The position numbers were made by a program, and so were the translations under genes. This document shows, one piece after another, positions 8,873 through 18,277 of a stretch of 44,104 bases of DNA; within the stretch, counting starts at the first letter, position 1, and the number at the start of each line of letters is the position of its first letter. The notes under the pieces are model-generated. The model was not told where the DNA came from. It did no database searches and was given only the letters and a program-made list of their open reading frames with translations. The stretch is from an uncultured Lachnospiraceae bacterium (GTDB lineage Bacteria; Bacillota; Clostridia; Lachnospirales; Lachnospiraceae): assembly GCA_947631985.1 (NCBI GenBank), contig CANRNK010000005.1:1-44104 (forward strand). Direction: 5' to 3'.

Positions 8873-10753
8873 TTATTCTTTATTTTTTATTTGACTCATA
8901 AAAATCTGAATGCTTCTAGGGGAAACACTGATCGCATCCTCCCACTTTACTGGTAATTCTACCGCCCGTTTTAATCCACTCTTCTCATTGGTATTCTCAA
9001 TTTCAATCCACTCTAGATAATCTGGTAATCTTGGTAGCGCAAATTGATGCGGAATCCAGTGCATATTGATTGCAACATAAAAAAAGTTATCCTCTTTTCT
9101 GTTTTGCATTGCATATTTTCCACAAAACATAATTCCAATATTTCGACTGTGGTTCTCAGTGTCTGGTCTCCATACTTCTTCTCCGTGATAGGAAATATCC
9201 GGGAATCCACAGGATAGGGTGTCCATAATCCTGAATTCATCCTGTTTATGCAGAATTGCATGTTGCTTTCTAAGAAGAATTATTCGTTTTGTAAATTCAA
9301 AGATCTCCTGGTTGCGACTTACATCACCCCAGTCAAGCCAGGTGATTGCATTATCCTGACAATAGGGATTGTTGTTTCCCTTTTGCGAATTTGCGAATTC
9401 ATCTCCAGCCAGAATCATGGGCACTCCCTGTGCAAACAGAACAAATACAAGTGCATTTTTCATCTGTTTTATTCTAAGTTCCCTGACCGTTTTTTTTCTG
9501 GTAGGTCCTTCCACTCCGCAATTCCAGCTGTAATTATAGGAATTACCATCTCTGTTATTCTCACCATTGTCATCGTTATGTTTTTGATCATAAGATACCA
9601 GATCGCATAGGGTAAATCCATTATAGCTCGTTATGTAATTCAAAACCGCTACGTCTGCGGGGTTTTTTCTGGATAAATCGAGAAAACTTGCAACCATATC
9701 CTCGTCACCCTTAAGTAGCCGCCTCGCTACTGTCATAAAATCATCCCTAACTACTGCCAGATTTCTCTTATTATGCGAAGATCGCTTCGGAAATGAATTG
9801 GGAAGTGTTTGAAAAATCAGTTTTGTATCCTTAAGCAATGCATCCTGAATAATCAGTTCTTGTGGAATCCGTTCTCCAAGTAATACAAATCCATCCACAT
9901 GATATTCCAGCTTCCAAAACCTTAATACTTCAAGTAAATAGCCAGGTGAGATCTCAGGCGTAAAAAAGAACTGCATAATCAGTTCAATCTTCTCCTGATG
10001 GAATCGTTTTACCATATTTTTAAACTCAGATGCTGCAAGCGATGGATTTGACGCATAAGAAGCTTTTGGCGAAAAATAATAACCCATCTGGTATCCCCAG
10101 TAATTAACCAGTTTTTCCTGATGCTTTTGTGCCTGCTCTCCTTTTTGTAAGGTTGCTTCCCCTTTATGATAAAAGATGTGCTCCGTACTGTCTTTCTTTT
10201 TTGTCTCCAGAAATTCATACGATGGCATCAGAATAAGCCCGGTAATTCCAAGCTCCTTGATATAGTCTGCTTTTTCTATGATTCCTTCATAGGTTCCTTT
10301 GCCAGCAACATTGGAAGAAGTATGTTTCGTGAATCCTCTCGGATGCAGTAAATAAAACAGGCTTTCTTCAAAGGGAATCCTGGGTAAGTTATCCTCTTCC
10401 CAGTCAAAAAAATCCTCTAAAATCTCTGCCCTAATTTCTTCAGGCAACGCTCCAAATTGCTCATTTCCTGAAATTTTTCTGGCATAGGGATCTACTAGGA
10501 TCTTATCATCCACATAATAATTGTAGTGCAATCCCTCTGGTTGTAACCCAGGGAAAAATGCAGAATAAATAGTTCCATTTCTATATTCCTGGTTCAATTC
10601 TATTCGGATTTCTTTCTCTCCGTTTTTTGGATAAAGAATGAGACCACAGGTATGAACCGGATTACATTCTATTGAAAATTGAATTCCGTCTGACCTGACT
10701 GTGGCACCCATTGGATACGGATTACACTTTTGCACTTGTATCTTTCGTTGCAT
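8873..10753 (-). CDS. Isoamylase/GlgX-like GH13 protein lacking all catalytic residues
   Basis: A 626-residue protein with the fold markers of the glycogen-debranching branch of GH13: an N-terminal CBM48-like region (about 1-100), a TIM-barrel region (about 130-475) and a C-terminal beta domain. Family landmarks such as GFTLCDLVSYDQKHNDDNGENN, NCGVEGPT, and the GDEFANSQKGNNNPYCQDN block are intact. The four catalytic regions are not. Region I reads IELIMQFFFTP instead of the usual pattern ending in NH. Region II reads GFVLLG where GFRFDL is expected, placing Leu292 at the nucleophile. Region III reads LIFQ where LIAE is expected, Gln315 at the acid/base. Region IV reads TSYNGF for TAHDGF (Tyr377, Asn378). 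It is therefore very probably not a glycosidase; a glucan-binding or regulatory role is inference. It heads a unit with DUF5662 and trpS, with GAGGA upstream of its ATG. Confidence 0.85.
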   Translation of the reverse strand: MQRKIQVQKCNPYPMGATVRSDGIQFSIECNPVHTCGLILYPKNGEKEIRIELNQEYRNGTIYSAFFPGLQPEGLHYNYYVDDKILVDPYARKISGNEQFGALPEEIRAEILEDFFDWEEDNLPRIPFEESLFYLLHPRGFTKHTSSNVAGKGTYEGIIEKADYIKELGITGLILMPSYEFLETKKKDSTEHIFYHKGEATLQKGEQAQKHQEKLVNYWGYQMGYYFSPKASYASNPSLAASEFKNMVKRFHQEKIELIMQFFFTPEISPGYLLEVLRFWKLEYHVDGFVLLGERIPQELIIQDALLKDTKLIFQTLPNSFPKRSSHNKRNLAVVRDDFMTVARRLLKGDEDMVASFLDLSRKNPADVAVLNYITSYNGFTLCDLVSYDQKHNDDNGENNRDGNSYNYSWNCGVEGPTRKKTVRELRIKQMKNALVFVLFAQGVPMILAGDEFANSQKGNNNPYCQDNAITWLDWGDVSRNQEIFEFTKRIILLRKQHAILHKQDEFRIMDTLSCGFPDISYHGEEVWRPDTENHSRNIGIMFCGKYAMQNRKEDNFFYVAINMHWIPHQFALPRLPDYLEWIEIENTNEKSGLKRAVELPVKWEDAISVSPRSIQIFMSQIKNKE

Positions 10754-10954
10754 TGTATCCTCGTCTGCATGTCTTGCATGCTTTCTGTTCTTAACTTTTC
10801 TCTTAACCCTTAATTAAATTGATGATCTATTTTATGATACCATAAATACTTTTGATAGGAAATAAGGGAAATGATATTTTATGTCTTGTTTTTCAATTGT
10901 TTATTAGGTAATATAAAAGATGTATCTTATATACTATTTAGGAAAGGGGACACT

Positions 10955-11272
10955 ATGGCAAACGAAATTGAAGAAGAATTGGGATTTGATGACGAAGAAA
11001 TGACTGTAACATTAGATTTAGATGATGGTCCTGTTACTTGTGCTGTAATTGTAATTCTTACAGTGGAAGAAAAGGATTATATTGTATTACTTCCATTGGA
11101 TGAGGATGGAGAAGTTTGGATTTACAGATACTTCGAAGATGATAATGATCCAGACGCAGAACCAGTAATCGAATACATTGAAGATGATGAAGAATACGAT
11201 CGCGTTGCAGAAAAATACAATGAATACCTGGATGAATCAGAACTTGATGAAATCATTGATGAAGAGGATTGA
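10955..11272 (+). CDS. DUF1292 family protein (YrzB-like)
   Basis: A very acidic protein of 105 residues, rich in Asp and Glu, with the DUF1292 core MTVTLDLDDGPVTCAVIVILTVEEKDYIVLLPLDEDGEVWIYRY. The family is widespread in Firmicutes as a small protein of unknown function, often near genes for RNA or Holliday-junction processing. I chose the ATG at 10955 because GGAAAGGGGA precedes it by 4 bases and the family motif follows at the normal distance. The open frame to 10871 adds 28 residues of non-conserved sequence. The gene is monocistronic, divergent from the GH13-like gene and convergent with the helicase. A candidate -10 box TATACT is at 10930-10935, with no clear -35. Confidence 0.88.
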   Translation: MANEIEEELGFDDEEMTVTLDLDDGPVTCAVIVILTVEEKDYIVLLPLDEDGEVWIYRYFEDDNDPDAEPVIEYIEDDEEYDRVAEKYNEYLDESELDEIIDEED

Positions 11273-11310
11273 TTGTTCTATGTAACTGCTTATTTCGCAA
11301 AAACGATACG

Positions 11311-11345
11311 AAAAAGGATAGATTCATTTCTATCCTTTTTTTATT
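11311..11345. terminator. Bidirectional terminator between the DUF1292 and helicase genes
   Basis: A 12-bp perfect inverted repeat (AAAAAGGATAGA at 11311-11322 and its complement at 11329-11340) has a 6-base loop and is followed by T-rich sequence. The A-rich left arm gives a T-run on the minus strand, so it can terminate the convergent helicase gene as well. Confidence 0.88.
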
Positions 11346-13171
11346 TATCTTATTAAATTAAGAATAAAACGAGATGGATGTGCCTCTTTCCCGCGCCCTC
11401 TCAGTATCCAAAACAGAAAAAGTTCTTCTTTTGCCCTTGTCATTCCAACATAAAGCATTCTTCTCTCTTCTTCTATCTCCTCCGCACTCCATGCTCTTAC
11501 ATGTGGAATCATCCCTTCATTTAAATCTGGAAGAATCACACATGGCCATTCCAGACCTTTCGATGCATGATACGTCATAAGCGATACTGCACCTTTCTTT
11601 CTCTCCTGTTTGCAATGATTTTGTTCCAGCAGTTTCTGATATTCCTCGATAAAACAAAACCACTCCTCTAGCGTTCGGTAGCCACCGGCATCTTTTTGAA
11701 GTTCATCCATAAGAATCATCCATGGTTCAAATTCTACACCCCGTTTTCTTGCAATCTCTTTTACATAATGATCAAACCCCATCCCCTTTCTAATATAATT
11801 GATTGCTGCATAAGGATGCATGCTTTTAATCTGTGCACAATCATACGCAAGGCGTTTTACATTTTCACGAACAGACTCAGAAAACTGCCGTTTTGCAAGC
11901 AACTCATCAAGGCAGATGAATGGCTCATTGATTCCCTCTCTGCTCAGGTATCGCATTGGTTTGTTCATGATTTTAAGAAAATGAACCCTTTTCCCAGTCT
12001 GTGCAAATTTCAGATATGCCAAAAGGATATCTGCAATAAAATGGCTATACCGGTCCGTTATTTTTTCTGATGAATAAAATGGAATCTGACAGGCTCCAAG
12101 TTGCAAAGCGATTTGCTCAAAGGCAGAAGACGTTCTAAATAAGACTGCAATTTCACCAGGGTTCCTGACACAAATCATTTGCTGTATCATTTTTAATATA
12201 TTTTGGATTTCTTCTTCCTGACTTTGAAATCCATGGCAAATCACTTCACTTCCTTTTTTTTGACTCTCAATTAAGCCTTTTGGGATCCGTTTGGTGTTTT
12301 CCATAATAATCTGATTGGAAGCTTGTATGATCTGTTCCGTAGAGCGGAAATTAAGATTTAAGATTACCTGTTTGGCATCTGGATACTTTTTTGTGAAATC
12401 AAGCATAAACGAGGGGTCAGATCCTCTGAAATGATAGATTGACTGATCATCATCTCCAACGACAAACAGATTGTTCTGTGGTAATGCCAAAAGTCTGACT
12501 AGTTGGTACTGACTTGGATTGATATCCTGAAACTCATCAATCAAAATATACTGAAATCGGCTTTGCCAATATTCCAGTTCTCTTTTATCCTGTAAAAGTT
12601 TTTCAGTGCAGACAAGAATCAGATCATCAAAATCCAGCTTTCTTTGTATTGATTTTCGCATTTTATATTCTTGCATTACTTCGTGTAAGAACAAGTCTTC
12701 TTTGCTTTTTTTTGTTTGTATTTCGGAATAGCAGGTATTACGGGCACTTGAAATCTTAGAAAGAATTTCTTCGATTTCTTCCCATTCTGTTGATTCAACC
12801 TCCTCTTTTTCTTTTTTAAACTGCATTAAAATATCACGAATCATTCCATTTTTTTCCTGATTCGTCATCAAATCATTTGACCGATATCCAAATGACTGCT
12901 TTAAAATCTGAAAAAAAACAGAATGAAAGGTTCCAAACACAACCGGGTAGAAATTGCCCTGTTGCATTGTTTCAAAACGACTTTTCATTTCTAAGGCTGC
13001 TGCTTTTGTGAAGGTAATGACCAGAATTTGGTCTGGAGAGATTTTGTGATGTAGGATAAGAGATTGGATTCTATGAACGATAACACTTGTTTTTCCGGAA
13101 CCGGGCCCTGCGATGACACACATAGGCCCACTTCCGTGCTGTATTGCTTTTTTTTGCTTGTGATGTAACAA
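11345..13171 (-). CDS. UvrD/PcrA-type superfamily 1 DNA helicase
   Basis: An ATP-dependent 3'-5' helicase of the UvrD/Rep family. All the motifs are visible: Walker A GPGSGKTSV, motif Ia TFTKAAALEM, Walker B LIDEFQDINPSQ, GDDDQSIYHFRG, NLNFRST, VSLMTYHASKGLEW and ERRMLYVGMTRAKEEL. It is about 608 residues, shorter than typical UvrD or PcrA (about 720), so it is probably an accessory paralogue. The start is uncertain. No ATG fits. A TTG at 13171, 10 bases after the gltX stop with AAGGG before it, places the conserved QKKAI block at the usual distance. A TTG at 13240 would add 23 residues and overlap gltX by 62 bases. It lies immediately downstream of gltX and is probably co-transcribed. Confidence 0.88.
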   Translation of the reverse strand: MLHHKQKKAIQHGSGPMCVIAGPGSGKTSVIVHRIQSLILHHKISPDQILVITFTKAAALEMKSRFETMQQGNFYPVVFGTFHSVFFQILKQSFGYRSNDLMTNQEKNGMIRDILMQFKKEKEEVESTEWEEIEEILSKISSARNTCYSEIQTKKSKEDLFLHEVMQEYKMRKSIQRKLDFDDLILVCTEKLLQDKRELEYWQSRFQYILIDEFQDINPSQYQLVRLLALPQNNLFVVGDDDQSIYHFRGSDPSFMLDFTKKYPDAKQVILNLNFRSTEQIIQASNQIIMENTKRIPKGLIESQKKGSEVICHGFQSQEEEIQNILKMIQQMICVRNPGEIAVLFRTSSAFEQIALQLGACQIPFYSSEKITDRYSHFIADILLAYLKFAQTGKRVHFLKIMNKPMRYLSREGINEPFICLDELLAKRQFSESVRENVKRLAYDCAQIKSMHPYAAINYIRKGMGFDHYVKEIARKRGVEFEPWMILMDELQKDAGGYRTLEEWFCFIEEYQKLLEQNHCKQERKKGAVSLMTYHASKGLEWPCVILPDLNEGMIPHVRAWSAEEIEEERRMLYVGMTRAKEELFLFWILRGRGKEAHPSRFILNLIR

Positions 13172-13178
13172 CGAACCC

Positions 13179-14632
13179 TTATGCTTTTTCCAGAAGAGAA
13201 ATACCCACTTTAATTCTTTCAAGGGACTCTTCTTTTCCAAGTAGTTCCATAATCTCTGTTGCGCCTGCAGGTGTCATCTGACGACCTGATACAGCGGTCC
13301 TGATTGGCCACATCACATAGCCATTTTTATATTCTTTTTCTTCTACAAACTGTACAATTGCCTGATACAGGGAATCATTACTATAATCATCCATCTGTTC
13401 CAGTCTTGGTAAAATTTCTTTTAACACTTTAAGGGAAGATTGTGAATCTGTTTTCATTTTTTTATGTGTATACATCGCAATGTCATATTCTGGCAAACAT
13501 TCAAAAAAATCAATTAATGAAACAATGTCTGGAAACACTTCGATTCTTGTCTTCACCATCTCTGCAATTTTCACAAGATCTAACTCTTTCGTAATCGCCT
13601 GATGTAAAAATGGCAAAGCCAATTCATAAAACTGCGAAAAATCCATTTTTTGATGTATTCACTGTTCATCCATTTTAATTTTTTGTAATCAAACACAGCT
13701 GGTGATTTTGACATATGTCTGTAATCAAAGATACGAATCAATTCTTCCAGATCAAAAATTTCTTCGTTTGAATCAGGGCTCCAGCCAAGAAGTGCTACAT
13801 AATTGACGATCGCTGCAGTTAAGAATCCCTGCTCAACAAGATCTTCATAGGAAGAATGCCCACAGCGTTTTGAAAGTTTATGATGTTCTTCATCTGTAAT
13901 CAACGGACAGTGAATATAGATTGGAACTTCCCACCCAAAAGCTTCATAGAGACGATTATATTTTGGAGAAGAGGAAAGATATTCATTCCCCCTGACAACA
14001 TGTGTAATGCCCATCAGATGATCATCTACAACATTTGCAAAATTATAGGTTGGATATCCATCCGATTTGATCAATACCATATCATCGAGTTCTGAATTAT
14101 CAACCGTGATTTCACCATATATTTCATCCTGAAAGGTTGTTGTTCCCTCTGTCGGATTATTTTGTCTGATTACGTAAGGAATTTTTTGGGCTAACTTTTC
14201 TGCCACTTCTTCTTTTGATAAATGTAGGCAGTGTTTATCATAAATATTAATCTCTTTCCCAGCTACAATTGTTGTAAGCGTGGCAAGTCGTTCTTTATCA
14301 CAAAAGCAATAGTACGCTTCCCCTTTTTCAATCAGTTGTTTTGCAAAGGTAAGATAAATGCCCTGGGCCTGCCGCTCACTTTGGACATATGGTCCAACTC
14401 CTTTGTCAAGATCCGGGCCTTCATCATGAACCAGTCCCGTCTTTTCAAGTGTTCTGTAAATAATCTCTACTGCCCCTTCCACCAATCTCTCTTGGTCAGT
14501 ATCTTCAATTCTAATAATAAAATCACCATTTTCATGCTTTGATATCAAAAAAGCATAAAGGGCAGTTCTTAAATTTCCAACATGCATCCGGCCTGTGGGG
14601 CTGGGCGCAAAGCGGGTTCTGACTTTACTCAT
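13179..14632 (-). CDS. gltX: Glutamyl-tRNA synthetase, reading frame broken by a one-base frameshift
   Basis: GltX charges tRNA-Glu (or also tRNA-Gln in many Firmicutes). The N-terminal part (14632 to about 13650) carries [22 protein letters not shown] (HIGH region), RIEDTDQER and HKLSKRCGH (KMSKS-like). It then leaves frame after [16 protein letters not shown]. The C-terminal anticodon-binding part continues in another frame from 13646 ([14 protein letters not shown]) to the stop at 13179. The switch falls in a run of six A on the coding strand (13646-13651). One extra A would join the parts into 484 residues, exactly the family length. A sequencing or assembly error, a real mutation or slippage are all possible; the enzyme is normally essential. 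GGAG precedes the ATG, 3 bases after the hydrogenase stop. Confidence 0.9.
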
Positions 14633-14635
14633 TTA

Positions 14636-16126
14636 TCATTCTCCTTCTATATTCCTATCCGGAATTTTTGCATAGGCTGCTTCCTTAAAGTTTGTTACAT
14701 GTTTTGCTGCCTTACTGATGTCAATATTGGTACCGGCACCTGCCACGCATCCACCAGGGCATCCCATTCCTTCTATCAGGCATCCATTCTTCTTACCAGC
14801 TTTGGCAAGCATCAATATTTTTTTACATTCACTCAGACCTTCTGCATGTTCAATATTTACCTCAACATCTGGATAATACTCTTTGATACATGCTTCAATT
14901 GCATTTGCGACACCCCCGGCTACGGCATATCCTCTTCCCGCTCCTGTGGCTTCCTTAATTTCTGCAGTGGATTTCATTTCCTCTACCAGAGTTTCACGTG
15001 CTTCAAACATACCCGTCAATTCCTCAAACGTTATGACAAAATCTACATCCGAACGCACTGTTCTTCGCATGGCCTCTAATTTTTTTGAAGCACATGGTCC
15101 GATAAAGACCACTCCTGCATCAGGATGCTCTTCTTTAATTTTTCTGGCTGTTGCGACCATTGGAGTCAATGCATTTGAAATATTGTCAATCGTCTCTGGA
15201 AAGAATTTTTTAGCCATTTCTGACCAGGAGGGGCAGCAGGATGTCAAAAGAAATGGAACTTCACCTGTTACTACCTTTTTAACATAATGCTCTGCTTCAA
15301 CAATCGCTCCCATATCTGCTCCAATTGCTGTTTCATATACATCAGCAAATCCAAGCTCAAGCAATGCTGCTTTGATCATCTCAGGTGTTGCACTTCCAAA
15401 CTGTCCTACAAAAGCAGGTGCTACCTGCGCTATTATTTTATTACCAGACTGCATCGCACGAATCAGTTGAAAAATCTGAGATTTATCTGCTATGGCACCA
15501 AATGGACAGGCAACCATACATTGTCCACAGGATACACAAATTGAATTGTCTATTCTTGCTCTGCCAAGCTCGTCTTCTTTAATTGCATTCACACCGCAGG
15601 CATCATTACATGGTCTCGTCTGATGTGTAATTGCATCATAGGGACAAACTGCTTTACACTTCCCACATTTGATACATTTCGCCTGATCAATATACGATTT
15701 CCCATGGATCATGGTAATCGCATCCCTCGGACATACCTCACGGCAGGGGTGGGCCAGACATCCCATGCATTTATTTGTCACTTCATATAAATTAACCGGG
15801 CAGGCATTACAGGCAGAGGGAATGACCTGCATCAATGGTGGCTCGTAATATTGTTCAGAAATATTACTTTCCTCGAGCCCCTGTGTAAGATGTACCGCCT
15901 TGTCCTCGGGTCTTAAAGACATTCCCATGGCAAGTCTCATACGCTCCCGAAATACAGCTCTTTCCCGATATATATTTTCCCAATAATCTGTCTGGTCTGT
16001 GTTAACAATCTTATAGGGTAGTTCCTCCATATCTTCAATCAAATTGTCTGAATGATAGGCTAAATTGGCAATTTCTTTAAAAACCTGTCTTCTTACTTTT
16101 CTTACCTGTGTATCAATTCCCCTCAT
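14636..16126 (-). CDS. Monomeric group B [FeFe] hydrogenase-like iron-sulfur protein
   Basis: A cytoplasmic iron-sulfur protein of about 496 residues. The H-cluster motifs are TSCCPSW, IGPCASKK and EGMGCPGGCVAGAG, the form seen in group B [FeFe] hydrogenases, a class found in many Clostridia whose physiological partner is not established. Ahead of them lie ferredoxin-like clusters: CMGCLAHPCREVCP, CIKCGKCKAVCP and CVSCGQCMVACP. The N-terminal 100 residues are a family-specific extension. The open frame starts at 16138, but that ATG is one base from AGAAAGG; the ATG at 16126 (MRGIDTQVRK) is preferred. It precedes gltX by 3 bases, so the two are probably co-transcribed. No HydEFG maturation gene is in the window. 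Confidence 0.9.
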   Translation of the reverse strand: MRGIDTQVRKVRRQVFKEIANLAYHSDNLIEDMEELPYKIVNTDQTDYWENIYRERAVFRERMRLAMGMSLRPEDKAVHLTQGLEESNISEQYYEPPLMQVIPSACNACPVNLYEVTNKCMGCLAHPCREVCPRDAITMIHGKSYIDQAKCIKCGKCKAVCPYDAITHQTRPCNDACGVNAIKEDELGRARIDNSICVSCGQCMVACPFGAIADKSQIFQLIRAMQSGNKIIAQVAPAFVGQFGSATPEMIKAALLELGFADVYETAIGADMGAIVEAEHYVKKVVTGEVPFLLTSCCPSWSEMAKKFFPETIDNISNALTPMVATARKIKEEHPDAGVVFIGPCASKKLEAMRRTVRSDVDFVITFEELTGMFEARETLVEEMKSTAEIKEATGAGRGYAVAGGVANAIEACIKEYYPDVEVNIEHAEGLSECKKILMLAKAGKKNGCLIEGMGCPGGCVAGAGTNIDISKAAKHVTNFKEAAYAKIPDRNIEGE

Positions 16127-16279
16127 ATTACGAACCATGCCTTTCTAAAATCTTACGAACATCTATCTCTTACTTTTTTCATGATAAGCCATCCATTATT
16201 CTGACACAAAAATAACAAGAAATCAAGTAAAAGCGATTTCCCTGATTCCGAAATCAATCCTGGGCAGACTGCATGTGGC

Positions 16280-18277
16280 TCATACTAATAATCTTCCAAT
16301 TTGATAGCAAATGACTGCTGCAACCCATGCAAGAATCAGTTGAAATAAAATTACCTGAATGGTAAATTTCCAGGACATACTCTCTTTTTTAATGGTTGCG
16401 ATGGTTGCAATACAAGGCGTGTAGAGCAGACTGAATACCATAAATGCATATGCATTGCTCGCTCCAAACTCAGGTGCAACTGCAAGAATTCTCTGTTGCA
16501 GTCCCTGGTTCCCACTATTGATTGCCAAATTAGTGGCCTGAAACAAAACTGTAATACTAGATACTACAACTTCTTTTGCAGAGATTCCTGAAATCAATGC
16601 TACTACAAACTGCCAGTTGCCAAGTCCGGCCGGTTGCATAATTGGAACCAGTCTTTTTCCAAGAATTGCACCAAAACTTGCTGCTGCATCAGTTGTCATT
16701 CCATTCGGCCCAAAATGTAGCAATGCCCAGATTACAAGGGAAGCAATAAAAATGGTGGTTCCCGCTTTTGTGAGATAATCTAGCAACTTGGTTGTAACAT
16801 AGATACGAATTGTCCTGAAATTAGGTCTTTTATATTCAGGAAGTTCAATTAAAAGTATGTCCTTATCCTTCTCTTTTCTGCGTCTGGTTAGTAAAAAAGC
16901 CGAAATAATTGCAACAAAAATACCAAGCAGATAAAGAGAAAAACTCACAAGATATGCATACCTTTCAAAAAACATGCCCGAAAAAAGAATATAAATGGGA
17001 AGTCTTGCAGAGCAGGACATAAAAGGAGTTATCATCATTGTCTTTCGCCTGTCAGCTTCTGTCTCTAATGCTCTGCTTGCCATAATTGCAGGAACGGTGC
17101 ATCCAAATCCTAAAATCATGGGAAGAAATGCTTTCCCTGACAATCCTACTTTTCCCATAATGCCATCCATTACATAAGCAACTCTGGACATGTAGCCACT
17201 GTCCTCAAGAAATGCCAACGCTAAAAATAAAATCGCAATATTGGGAAGAAATGTTAAAATACCACCAACTCCAGCAACTGCTCCCTCAAGAATCATGGAC
17301 TGCATCCAGTCTGCCACCTGCAATGCCTGTAACATTTGCTCGATGGACTGACTTATCGTTGCCAGGATTGTTTCCAAAATTCCTTTTAGATAGTCTCCAA
17401 TTGAAAATGTAATAAAAAATACAAAAGACATGATCAGTAGGAAACCAAAAATCCCAAAAACTGGATGTGTGAGCCATTTGTCTATGCGTTCTGTCCTATG
17501 CGCATTTTTATTTTTATGGAAAACAACCTCCTCCACAATTTTTTCAATATAGCCATATTTTTCCTGAATCACTTTTTTCTCGTCGCTTCTATCGATGAGA
17601 ATCTCTGTTTCAATTGGATGATCCCTGATTACCTCTTCATCTCCTTCTAATAACTTGATGGCGTGCCATCTTTTGAAATGATGTTTCGGATCATATGCAC
17701 TCATAATCACTTCTATTTTTTCAATCTTTTCTTCAATTTCATTTGAATATTGAAACACATCTTCGATCGGTCCTTCTTCAAAATGATGTACAATTGCATG
17801 TAATAACACTGCAATTCCATTTTTTTTTGCAGCTGAAACTGGAACAACTGGAATATTTCCCAGTAACTCCGGTAAACGATGCAAATCAAGCTCAAGTCCA
17901 CGCTCTTTAACGATATCCATCATATTGAGCGCAATCACCATTGGTTTTTTAAGTTCAAGCAATTGTAACGTCAGATAAAGATTCCGTTCAAGAGAAGAGG
18001 CATCTACTACATTTAAAATTACATCAATATCCTGATCTATGATACAGCGTCTTGTCACTTTTTCTTCTATGGTGTAGCTGGCAAGCGAGTAAATTCCAGG
18101 GGTATCGATCAAACGGAGTTCAAACTCTTCATACGAAGAAACCCCTTCTATTTTTTCTACCGTTACACCTGGCCAGTTTGCCACTTTTAATCTTGATCCT
18201 GTGAGAACATTAAATAAAGTTGTTTTACCACAATTAGGATTCCCAACCACAGCAACTTTTATACAATTACCCTTCAT
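16280..18277 (-). CDS. feoB: Ferrous iron transport protein B
   Basis: FeoB is the membrane permease for Fe2+ uptake. The N-terminal G-protein domain has G1 GNPNCGKTT (residues 12-20), G3 DTPG and G4 NMMD. A helical GDI-like spacer follows, then a membrane region of about eight segments with two Gate motifs (ILGFGCTVPAIMASR and SGISAKEVVVSS). The length, 665 residues, fits the shorter Firmicutes form. Its start overlaps the feoA stop by 4 bases (ATGA), so the two are translationally coupled. No FeoC follows. I looked for a Fur-like box ahead of feoA and did not find a convincing one. Confidence 0.96.
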   Translation of the reverse strand: MKGNCIKVAVVGNPNCGKTTLFNVLTGSRLKVANWPGVTVEKIEGVSSYEEFELRLIDTPGIYSLASYTIEEKVTRRCIIDQDIDVILNVVDASSLERNLYLTLQLLELKKPMVIALNMMDIVKERGLELDLHRLPELLGNIPVVPVSAAKKNGIAVLLHAIVHHFEEGPIEDVFQYSNEIEEKIEKIEVIMSAYDPKHHFKRWHAIKLLEGDEEVIRDHPIETEILIDRSDEKKVIQEKYGYIEKIVEEVVFHKNKNAHRTERIDKWLTHPVFGIFGFLLIMSFVFFITFSIGDYLKGILETILATISQSIEQMLQALQVADWMQSMILEGAVAGVGGILTFLPNIAILFLALAFLEDSGYMSRVAYVMDGIMGKVGLSGKAFLPMILGFGCTVPAIMASRALETEADRRKTMMITPFMSCSARLPIYILFSGMFFERYAYLVSFSLYLLGIFVAIISAFLLTRRRKEKDKDILLIELPEYKRPNFRTIRIYVTTKLLDYLTKAGTTIFIASLVIWALLHFGPNGMTTDAAASFGAILGKRLVPIMQPAGLGNWQFVVALISGISAKEVVVSSITVLFQATNLAINSGNQGLQQRILAVAPEFGASNAYAFMVFSLLYTPCIATIATIKKESMSWKFTIQVILFQLILAWVAAVICYQIGRLLV

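Noticed and set aside
13179..13646. A separate 155-residue gene at the end of gltX
   Set aside because: Its sequence is the anticodon-binding half of glutamyl-tRNA synthetase, and joining it by one base gives the exact family length.
16235..16255. A terminator after feoB
   Set aside because: Only a 6-bp AT-rich stem with a 9-base loop and a broken T-run; too weak to call.
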